In this document: positions 24,562 through 29,938 of the stretch, piece after piece
Layout: each line of letters opens with the position of its first letter
Numbering within the stretch: the first letter of the stretch is position 1
Origin: DATFMP01 sp041477795
GTDB taxonomy: Bacteria > SAR324 > JACQKK01
Reading direction: 5' to 3'
DNA: 29,938 nucleotides
Assembly: GCA_041477795.1 (NCBI GenBank)
Contig: JBGOUY010000013.1
Location: 1-29,938, forward strand
Position numbers and translations under genes: made by a program
The notes under the pieces: generated by a model
Seen by the model: the letters and a program-made list of their open reading frames with translations, nothing else
What the model was told of the DNA's origin: nothing
Databases searched by the model: none

Positions 24562-26604
24562 TCAAGGCCCACTGCGCTCCAGGTGGCAGTTGCCATAGGC
24601 GTCCGTGCGCAGCGAGAAGCCTTCCAGAACGATGGTTGTCGCGTCGTCCTGAGCAAGGACGGCGGGCCCGGCGATCTGCGCACCGGCGCCGAGATCCGTG
24701 CGCCGGTAGAGCGGGACAGACTGGCGCCGGCCGTCCAGCCAACCGTCCAACTGCGCCTGCGCCCGTGGCGGCACGGCCACGGGAGGCAGGGGCTTCCACT
24801 GGGGCTTGGGGCTGGGCGCCATGAGCACAAGGCGCAGGTTGATCAGCTGCACCGGCGCGGCGGGGTCGCTATGGCCATAGATGCGCTGGTGCTGGGCGTG
24901 GAACGCGGCAGCGATCTCTCCCGCTGCGCGCTGGGTCAGCATGGATTCGGCTAGCGGCACCTCGATCTCGAAGGACTGCCCGACATAGCGCATGTCCGCG
25001 GAGAAGCGCAGCTCAGGCGCCGCGCTGCTGGCCAGCTCGTCGCGATGCCAGGCCAGCGCTTCCTCGCGCAGCGATTCCAGCACAACTCCCAGAGCGGCAA
25101 TCGCCTCGGGCGTGAGGTCCAGGTAAACCGTGCGAATGAAGTCGTTCTTCACGTCTGCGATAAGCCCGCCCAGGGCACTCAGCACGCCGGGAGTGGCTGG
25201 CACCAGCACGTGACTGATGTCCAGCTCGCGGGCCAGAAAGCCTGCCAGCATGGGGCCTGCACCGCCGAAGGGGATCAGCACGAACTCGCGCGGGTCCGCC
25301 CCGTAACGTGCCATCAGCTTACTCAACTCCAGGTACATCTCGGAGACAGCCACGTCGATCATGGCCTGCGCCGTCTCCTCTATCGTGCGGCCGAGCTGGC
25401 CCGCAAGTTCGCCAACGGCCCGGCGGGCGCGCTCCCGATCCACTTGCACGGCCTGGTAGGCCAAGTCGCTGTGACCGAGCAGGCCGCACACGGCGAATGC
25501 ATCGCTCAGTGCGGCGCGCGTGCCACGCCCGTAGCAGGCCGGGCCGGGGTCCGCCCCGGCGCTTTCCGGTCCGACGTGCAGCAACCCCCCGCGGTCCACC
25601 CAGCCTAGCGAGCCCCCGCCCGCGCCGATTGAGGAGACCGAGACGGAGGGAATGTACAGCGCGAAGTCGCCCACGTGCTCGCCTACACCGTACTGCGGCT
25701 CGCCATCGATGATGAGCGCCACGTCGGCGCTGGTGCCCCCGATGTCCAGGCTGATCGCGTTGCGGGCGCCGGCCTGGGCCGCCACGTGCGCGGCGCCCAT
25801 CACGCCAGAGGCGGTGCCCGAGAGCAGGATCTGCACGCACTCCTGCTTGCCCCGCTCGGCGCTCATTACACCGCCATTGGATTTGGCCACCATGGCCCGC
25901 GCGGGAACGCCCAGGCCGCGCAAGGCCTCCTGCAGTGTCCCCAGGTAGTGGGCAACCTTGGGGTGCACGTAGCCATTCAACACGGCGGTGATGGTGCGCT
26001 CAAACTCGCGGATGACGGGCCACACTCCGCTGCTTGCGAAGCGGAACAGCCCCGGCTCGGCCCGCTCGAGGCCGGCCAATGCCGCCTGCTCGTGGGCTGG
26101 GTTGCGGTAGGAATTGAGGAAGGCAACCACGACGCCTTCGGCTCCCAGTGCCCGCGCTTCGCGTGCGGCGGCCCGCACGGTATCCTCATCGAGGGGCTGG
26201 ATTACAGCGCCCGAGGCGTCGATGCGCTCACATACCTGCAGCACGCGGTCTCGCGGCACGAGTGGAGGCGGGCGCACCGCGCGCAGATTGAACGCGTCCG
26301 GCAAGCGCAGCCGTTCGAACTCCAGTACGTCGCGAAAGTTTTCCGTCACGAGCAGGGCTAGACGGGCCCCGTTGCGCTGAATGACGGTGTTGACCCCGAC
26401 CGTCTGGCCGTGCGTGAAGTAGGAGATGGCGGCTGGATCGACCCCGTACCGCACCTGCAATTCGCGCAGCCCGGTAATCACTTCCTGGCCCGGATTGGCT
26501 GGTGTGGAGAGAACTTTGAGGGTATGCAGCTCGTTGCGGCCCTCATCGAACACGCAAAAGTCCGTGAACGTGCCGCCGATGTCGACGCCAATTCGATAGC
26601 CCAT
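24562..26604 (-). CDS. HyuA-type hydantoinase A / oxoprolinase subunit (ATPase subunit, copy 2)
   Basis: A 680-residue ATPase subunit. Motifs: IGVDIGGTFTDFCVFD (5-20), GQTVGVNTVIQRNGA, the central LDIGGTSADVALI (about 286-298), IGAGGGSLGWVD, HVGPESAGADPGPACYG and PFGGAGPMLAG, plus the C-terminal MRYVGQSFEIEVPL. It is clearly diverged from copy 1, as its partner hyuB 3 is from hyuB 2, so the operon holds two old pairs rather than a recent tandem duplication. The start at 26604 has GGGGAG about nine bases ahead; an ATG at 26625 would add seven residues. It is the first gene of the A-B-A-B operon and divergent from the MBL-fold gene. Confidence 0.94.
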   Translation of the reverse strand: MGYRIGVDIGGTFTDFCVFDEGRNELHTLKVLSTPANPGQEVITGLRELQVRYGVDPAAISYFTHGQTVGVNTVIQRNGARLALLVTENFRDVLEFERLRLPDAFNLRAVRPPPLVPRDRVLQVCERIDASGAVIQPLDEDTVRAAAREARALGAEGVVVAFLNSYRNPAHEQAALAGLERAEPGLFRFASSGVWPVIREFERTITAVLNGYVHPKVAHYLGTLQEALRGLGVPARAMVAKSNGGVMSAERGKQECVQILLSGTASGVMGAAHVAAQAGARNAISLDIGGTSADVALIIDGEPQYGVGEHVGDFALYIPSVSVSSIGAGGGSLGWVDRGGLLHVGPESAGADPGPACYGRGTRAALSDAFAVCGLLGHSDLAYQAVQVDRERARRAVGELAGQLGRTIEETAQAMIDVAVSEMYLELSKLMARYGADPREFVLIPFGGAGPMLAGFLARELDISHVLVPATPGVLSALGGLIADVKNDFIRTVYLDLTPEAIAALGVVLESLREEALAWHRDELASSAAPELRFSADMRYVGQSFEIEVPLAESMLTQRAAGEIAAAFHAQHQRIYGHSDPAAPVQLINLRLVLMAPSPKPQWKPLPPVAVPPRAQAQLDGWLDGRRQSVPLYRRTDLGAGAQIAGPAVLAQDDATTIVLEGFSLRTDAYGNCHLERSGP

Positions 26605-26915
26605 CGGCGTTCTCCCCGCACGCATCGGTTCCCACCAGCGTGCGCCGAACTTGCTCCCCAGCCCGAGCGTGACCTACCCTTATGCCATCACCGCTCGTAA
26701 CGCAAACGCTGGCGCGGTTCTGGTTGCCGCACGGCCCGCCAAGCTCGTATGGATGCGGCTTGGGCGTTGGGTCGATCGGTTGGAGTCCCCTAATTAAGGC
26801 ACCGGCGACGATCGGGCTGGCTGGTCGTCGCCGATGCGGAACACATTGCGACCGAATTCCCGAGGGCGTAATTCGGTGTCGGTGAGTGCGAACCGAGCCG
26901 TCCACGAGGGCAGAC
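26605..26915. other. Divergent intergenic region between hyuA 2 and the MBL-fold gene
   Basis: 311 bases that should carry promoters for the hyu operon and the hydrolase gene. The best rightward candidate is TTGCGA with TAATTC 17 bases later (about 26847-26875), which is poor. On the minus strand a TTGCGT and CATAAG pair near 26680-26710 is also weak. No clear operator symmetry found. The GTG at 26886 is an alternative start for the hydrolase but lacks a ribosome binding site. Confidence 0.45.
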
Positions 26916-27812
26916 ATGGCCGAACCTCAGATCTGGCAACGCGGCTCCGTGCGGGTCGTCTTCGGGGACAAGCATGGAAAGTTTCCCGACGGCAATCTGC
27001 TGATCGTGACGGGGCGCGATACGCGCATTGTTTTCGATACCCCGCTTTCCGCAAACATTTTTCCAGACCAGCTTGACGGCACCGATCTGCTGATCAACGG
27101 TCACGTCCATGAGGACCACGTGGCTGGCCTACATTTGCTGCCGGGTGTGCCCTTCTACGTGCCTGAGGCGGACCGCTATGCCGTGCAGAGCGTGGAGGCC
27201 ATGCTCTCGCACTACGGCTATGACGAGAACGGCACGACGTCGATGCGCGGCAAGCTGGTCTCGCGTTTCCACTTTGTCCCCCGCCCCGATGCCATCGGCT
27301 ACATGGATGGTCAGACGTGGGAACTGGGCGGCAGCACGGTGCGCGCCATTCACATGCCCGGGCACACGCGCGGCCATTCGGTCCTAATGATCGAGCCGGA
27401 GCGCATCGCCTTCATCGGAGATATCGACCTGACGGGCTTCGGGCCCTACTACGGGGATGCTTGCTCAGACTTGCGCGAGTTCATGGCGACACTTGAACAG
27501 ATCAAGGCGCTTGATGCTGACGTCTGGATCACCTATCACCACAAGGGCGTGATCGCCGAGAGCGAGACATTTCTTCGTCTTCTGAAACGCTTTCAGGACA
27601 AGATCGCCCAGCGTGAGCATCGCCTCCTGCATCTGCTGCATCCGGCCGGGGCCACCCTGGAACAACTGGTGGAACAGCGACTCCTCTATCCGCCCGACTA
27701 CCACAGCGACACCGCCGCCTCGATTGAGCGCAAGACCATCGCAGAGCACCTCTCCGTGCTGATGGAGACGGGTCGCGTGACCCATGAGGGGGAGATATTC
27801 CGCCAGCGTTGA
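26916..27812 (+). CDS. Metallo-beta-lactamase-fold hydrolase
   Basis: A 298-residue MBL-superfamily enzyme. The metal-binding motif HVHEDH (His63, His65, Asp67, His68) is present, with further ligands His150 in MPGHTRGHS, Asp169 in FIGDIDLTG and His208/His209 in ITYHHKG, giving a full binuclear zinc site. A C-terminal helical region of about 75 residues, rich in charged residues and Leu, follows. It resembles glyoxalase II-like or lactonase-like members. The start at 26916 has GAGGG six bases ahead. It is divergent from the hyu operon and the last gene before the right repeat, and may hydrolyse a lactone or thioester product of the pathway; that is inference. Confidence 0.88.
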   Translation: MAEPQIWQRGSVRVVFGDKHGKFPDGNLLIVTGRDTRIVFDTPLSANIFPDQLDGTDLLINGHVHEDHVAGLHLLPGVPFYVPEADRYAVQSVEAMLSHYGYDENGTTSMRGKLVSRFHFVPRPDAIGYMDGQTWELGGSTVRAIHMPGHTRGHSVLMIEPERIAFIGDIDLTGFGPYYGDACSDLREFMATLEQIKALDADVWITYHHKGVIAESETFLRLLKRFQDKIAQREHRLLHLLHPAGATLEQLVEQRLLYPPDYHSDTAASIERKTIAEHLSVLMETGRVTHEGEIFRQR

Positions 27813-27870
27813 ATAGTGGGAAGCTCCGCCTTCTGCACGTCAATAGGCTGCGGGCGAACCACTGATTGGC

Positions 27871-27885
27871 CGATGGGACCCATCG
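27871..27885 (+). terminator. Weak hairpin after the MBL-fold gene
   Basis: Six-bp inverted repeat CGATGG/CCATCG with a three-base loop, followed by the pyrimidine stretch TCTTCC, about 58 bases after the stop codon. A possible but weak terminator. The rest of 27813-27988 holds nothing recognisable apart from a tandem TTATTTCA (27973-27988) directly before the right repeat. Confidence 0.25.
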
Positions 27886-27988
27886 TCTTCCAACCAACTG
27901 CATCCCAATTCTCACCGGCACTCGTCATCTGGGCGTCATCTTGAGTTTTCCGCTCGGTAGCTAACTTACAGGTTATTTCATTATTTCA

Positions 27989-28106
27989 AGCGCGTCCGGA
28001 GGAACGCGACCCCCCGACCGTCGGATTAGAATTCCGCTGCCCTATCCCTCTGAGCTACGGACGCGTCGGCCCAGCCTACACAGGCGCGGCGCGGCTGTCT
28101 GCCGCT
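27989..28106. repeat. Direct repeat copy B (right island boundary)
   Basis: Second copy of the 118-base repeat, same orientation as copy A and offset by 17,780. The tRNA 5' flank (28065-28106) differs at only one of 42 positions, while the tRNA part differs at 14 of 74. Beyond the right edge a CGCT doubling is followed by weak similarity that I could not extend. Confidence 0.85.
27991..28064 (-). pseudogene. Degenerate tRNA-Arg(UCU) copy
   Basis: Corresponds base for base to the tRNA-Arg at 10211-10284. The acceptor stem and the anticodon TCT are preserved, but the anticodon stem has lost its outer pair, the T-stem relies on two G-T wobbles, and the T-loop reads GTCGCGT instead of TTCGAGT. 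It is probably not a functional tRNA, although the promoter-side flank is intact and transcription is possible. Confidence 0.7.
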
Positions 28107-28416
28107 CGCTGCACGGTGCGCCGCAACCGCGCCGCCGGGAGGAGGCGCTGCCTGAGTTCTTTGGAAATGTTGGATGCCCGTGGTTTCCATTGTTGTTCCT
28201 CACAGTTCTTGAGCGTTTACCGAATTTGGCCGAATTGGCCTCCCGAAACTGCCGACATCCAGTTGTTGTCCCGTACCGCGCAGGGGTCGGCGTTTGAAAC
28301 CTTGCCAGTCATGGGTCCATTCGGGTATTTCGCATTTCACCGGGATCAGCTAGAATACAGCAGTATTCGGGAATAACATTTTATGCGTATCATGTATATA
28401 TCCATTTCAAGGGCGC
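28107..28416. other. Gene-free region upstream of the XRE regulator
   Basis: About 310 bases, AT-richer than the neighbours. An 86-codon open frame (28116-28376) has no recognisable family, no ribosome binding site and covers the regulator's promoter; I do not call it a gene. The last 70 bases hold a -10-like TAGAAT and the palindrome of the next entry. Confidence 0.5.
28353..28368. promoter_or_regulatory. Palindromic operator candidate ahead of the XRE regulator
   Basis: Perfect inverted repeat GAATAC-AGCA-GTATTC, 49 bases before the start codon of the XRE gene. It overlaps a good -10 hexamer (TAGAAT, 28351-28356, five of six consensus matches). Small XRE proteins often repress themselves through such short palindromes; a further GGGAATAAC follows as a partial half-site. 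Confidence 0.5.
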
Positions 28417-28839
28417 ATGTCAACAACGCTCCAAGTCGGAATCACCTATCCTGTTGTGATCGGCGCAATGCTGGCGAAACTGCGCAAGGAGAAGGGGTTA
28501 ACCCAAGAGGAGTTAGCGACGGCGGTCGACGTCACACAAGCGACCTGGTCTCGTATTGAGAAGGGCGCCGCTGCGGCAACAATCGAGCAGCTCGCGCTGG
28601 CGTCCGACAGGCTGAAGATCCCCGTACACCAAGTCCTGAAGCTCGCCGACGATGCGGTGGAAGTATTGCAGCAACAAGGAATTCAAGTTAAACGGACGAG
28701 GGTTGACGAGGGACAAAACACGGGACTCTTAATGGTGGGCGCGGCCGCCGTAGGCGCACTGCTAACTGCGGTGTTCCTGGATTCCAAAGGCGATTCCAAG
28801 GCGGCGCAGAAAAAGTCCAATTCTCAAGCCAAATCCTAA
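28417..28839 (+). CDS. XRE-family HTH regulator with C-terminal hydrophobic segment
   Basis: A 140-residue protein. Residues about 15-75 form a Cro/C1-type helix-turn-helix domain (IGAMLAKLRKEKGLTQEELA, then VTQATWSRIEKG with the recognition helix). A helical linker (VEVLQQQGIQVKRTR) leads to a segment of 19 mostly hydrophobic residues (103-121, GLLMVGAAAVGALLTAVFL) and a lysine/serine-rich tail. The hydrophobic segment suggests a membrane-anchored transcription factor, or an oligomerisation helix. AAGGGCG precedes the ATG closely. The gene lies just outside the right repeat and 29 bases ahead of the phosphatase gene, with which it may form a unit. Base composition is lower in GC than the left backbone, suggesting acquired DNA. 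Confidence 0.85.
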   Translation: MSTTLQVGITYPVVIGAMLAKLRKEKGLTQEELATAVDVTQATWSRIEKGAAAATIEQLALASDRLKIPVHQVLKLADDAVEVLQQQGIQVKRTRVDEGQNTGLLMVGAAAVGALLTAVFLDSKGDSKAAQKKSNSQAKS

Positions 28840-28868
28840 ACCAACCTTTTCAACTGGCCGGATAGACG

Positions 28869-29480
28869 ATGCACTCGTTGGCCCCTCGTCCTTGCCGATC
28901 CAATCTCTGGCTCATTCGGCACGGCGAGACCGAGTGGAGTGCCACCGGGCGCCACACCGGGCGCACTGACATTGCGCTCACGCCACGCGGCGAGCGGCAG
29001 GGTGAGCTGGTGCGACAGCGGCTCGGGGGGCGCGAGTTCGCAGCCGTGCTAACGAGCCCGCTGCGACGCGCAAGCGATACTTGCCGGATTGCGGGGTACG
29101 GCGACCACGCGCTCACGGACGACGACCTGCGCGAGTGGGATTACGGTGACTACGAAGGGCGGACCACCGCCGAGATCCGGATTGGTAACCCGGGCTGGAC
29201 GATTTGGGGCGCCAGCGTCCCTCACGGCGAGTCGGTGGACGAAGTCGGAGTCCGCGCGGATCGCGTCATCGCTCGCGCACTCGGGTTGCAGGGGGACGTC
29301 GCTCTCTTTGCCCACGCCCACTTCTTCAGAATCCTCGCCGTGCGCTGGATAGGGCTCCCCGCCGTCGCGGGACGTTGCTTTGCTCTCAAGCCGGCTTCGG
29401 TCAGCATTCTCGGCCAGGAGCGCGAGCAGCGCGTCATCGAACTCTGGAACGACGTGAGCCACCTCGTGGGGAACGATTGA
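28869..29480 (+). CDS. Histidine phosphatase (phosphoglycerate mutase-like) family protein
   Basis: A 203-residue phosphohistidine-dependent phosphatase. LIRHGETEW carries the catalytic His18; Arg66 in TSPLRRA, Glu89 in the REWDYGDYEG motif and His149 in FAHAHFFR complete the active site. Length is typical for GpmB/CobC-like small-molecule phosphatases. No cobalamin genes are nearby, so CobC is unlikely. There is no clear ribosome binding site at the ATG (28869); coupling to the upstream regulator gene is possible. The true substrate is unknown. Confidence 0.9.
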   Translation: MHSLAPRPCRSNLWLIRHGETEWSATGRHTGRTDIALTPRGERQGELVRQRLGGREFAAVLTSPLRRASDTCRIAGYGDHALTDDDLREWDYGDYEGRTTAEIRIGNPGWTIWGASVPHGESVDEVGVRADRVIARALGLQGDVALFAHAHFFRILAVRWIGLPAVAGRCFALKPASVSILGQEREQRVIELWNDVSHLVGND

Positions 29481-29547
29481 CGGCAGAGCGCCGCCTGTGG
29501 TGCGGAGGATGGCCGTTTTCAAGAGCTTGCTGGTGGAGCTGGAGGAA

Positions 29548-29574
29548 TGGTGCCGACGGGGAGATTCGAACTCC
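29548..29574 (-). other. tRNA 3'-end fragment (Thr-like)
   Basis: On the minus strand the sequence GGAGTTCGAATCTCC leads into CGTCGGCACCA: a T-arm, 3' acceptor strand and encoded CCA. The acceptor end GTCGGCACCA matches tRNA-Thr. No D-arm, anticodon arm or 5' acceptor strand follows, so only the 3' end is present, as at an attachment site left by an element that integrated into a tRNA gene. Confidence 0.55.
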
Positions 29575-29811
29575 GCAGGAAAATAACACCCGTGGTTACA
29601 GCATATTATCGGTCCGATCAGTCACCTGCGTGCTACGGTACGGGTCACGATATAGCGCGGTATGCCCCGGTATCACAAAGTGTTGTGTGACGCGGCGTGT
29701 GACATGCCACACCGCTCCTCCCTGACGAATCCAGCTCGAACTCAACAATACAATCTGGGCGCTCCAAGGGAGGCAGGTCAGTGGAACGGGAGACTACGCG
29801 CCAGGATCGCC

Positions 29812-29854
29812 ATTGCCAAGGTTGGGGTCGCGGATTCAAATCCCGTTTCCCACT
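29812..29854 (+). other. tRNA-Gly(GCC)-like 3' half
   Basis: From the anticodon loop TTGCCAA onward the sequence follows tRNA-Gly(GCC): GGTTG, variable bases GGGTC, T-arm GCGGA-TTCAAAT-CCCGT, acceptor TTCCCAC and discriminator T. The 5' half (29781-29811) lacks a GCTC/GAGC D-stem and pairs poorly, so this is not a complete tRNA. CTG stands in the CCA position. The intact tRNA-type terminator directly downstream suggests an original tRNA-Gly locus broken in the anticodon arm, where tyrosine integrases commonly cross over. Confidence 0.6.
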
Positions 29855-29871
29855 CTGTGATTTCAAGGGCT

Positions 29872-29900
29872 GAGGGCGCCCGCGGGCGCCCTCTGTTTTT
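29872..29900 (+). terminator. Strong intrinsic terminator
   Basis: Ten-bp perfect stem GAGGGCGCCC/GGGCGCCCTC with a GC tip (about 9 bp with a four-base loop), followed by TGTTTTT. It is placed 18 bases after the tRNA-Gly-like 3' end, as expected for a tRNA transcription terminator. Confidence 0.85.
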
Positions 29901-29938
29901 GCCAAAAACGGCCAAGGGATCGGTAGAGCGCTCGCAGC

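Noticed and set aside
29204..29725. Rightward frame containing GADGEIRTP
   Set aside because: It overlaps the histidine phosphatase in another frame and then reads across the tRNA-Thr-like 3' end, again a tRNA artefact.
29645..29905. Leftward frame containing KRDLNPRPQPW
   Set aside because: This kind of peptide is a known artefact of reading tRNA genes antisense; here it covers the tRNA-Gly-like fragment and terminator.
1..29938. CRISPR array, rRNA, integrase, transposase or known defence system
   Set aside because: I looked for regular repeats and for the characteristic protein motifs in all supported frames and found none, apart from the methyltransferase remnant.

Overview
The window looks like the chromosome of a GC-rich proteobacterium. 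A betaproteobacterium of the Burkholderiales type is my best guess, based on the style of YajQ and ComM, the high GC and the abundance of hydantoinase-type genes; this is inference, because no rRNA is present. It falls into three parts.

Left part (1 to about 10.2 kb): very GC-rich, housekeeping-like backbone with short genes on both strands. It holds acylphosphatase and a DedA membrane protein, a hotdog thioesterase, a class IV aminotransferase, glycogen synthase, a VOC/glyoxalase-fold protein followed by a collapsed TauD/TfdA dioxygenase remnant, YajQ, a PPOX-fold flavoprotein, a short-chain dehydrogenase and ComM. It ends in a scar: a DNA methyltransferase N-terminus fused in frame to the C-terminus of an HpcH/HpaI aldolase. 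An intact tRNA-Arg(UCU) follows.

Middle part (about 10.2 to 28.1 kb): visibly less GC-rich and bounded by a direct repeat of about 118 bp (10209-10326 and 27989-28106, offset exactly 17,780 bp). The left copy contains the good tRNA-Arg and the right copy a degenerate one. Inside is a catabolic cluster. One leftward operon encodes an FAD amine/amino-acid oxidoreductase, a HyuB-type protein, two CUT1-type ABC permeases and, after a broken PPOX gene, the periplasmic solute-binding protein. A rightward SDR gene follows. A second leftward operon encodes HyuA-HyuB-HyuA-HyuB, and a rightward metallo-beta-lactamase-fold hydrolase is divergent from it. No ABC ATPase, dedicated regulator or integrase is visible between the repeats. 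A plausible reading is import of a nitrogenous (possibly sugar-linked or cyclic amide) compound, ATP-dependent ring or amide opening by HyuA/HyuB pairs, and oxidation by the FAD enzyme and SDR. The substrate cannot be told from sequence.

Right part (28.1 kb to end): a small XRE-type regulator with a C-terminal hydrophobic segment and a palindromic operator candidate in front, a histidine phosphatase, and a region with two further tRNA 3'-end fragments (Thr-like and Gly-like) and a strong intrinsic terminator. These look like scars or attachment sites of integrative elements.
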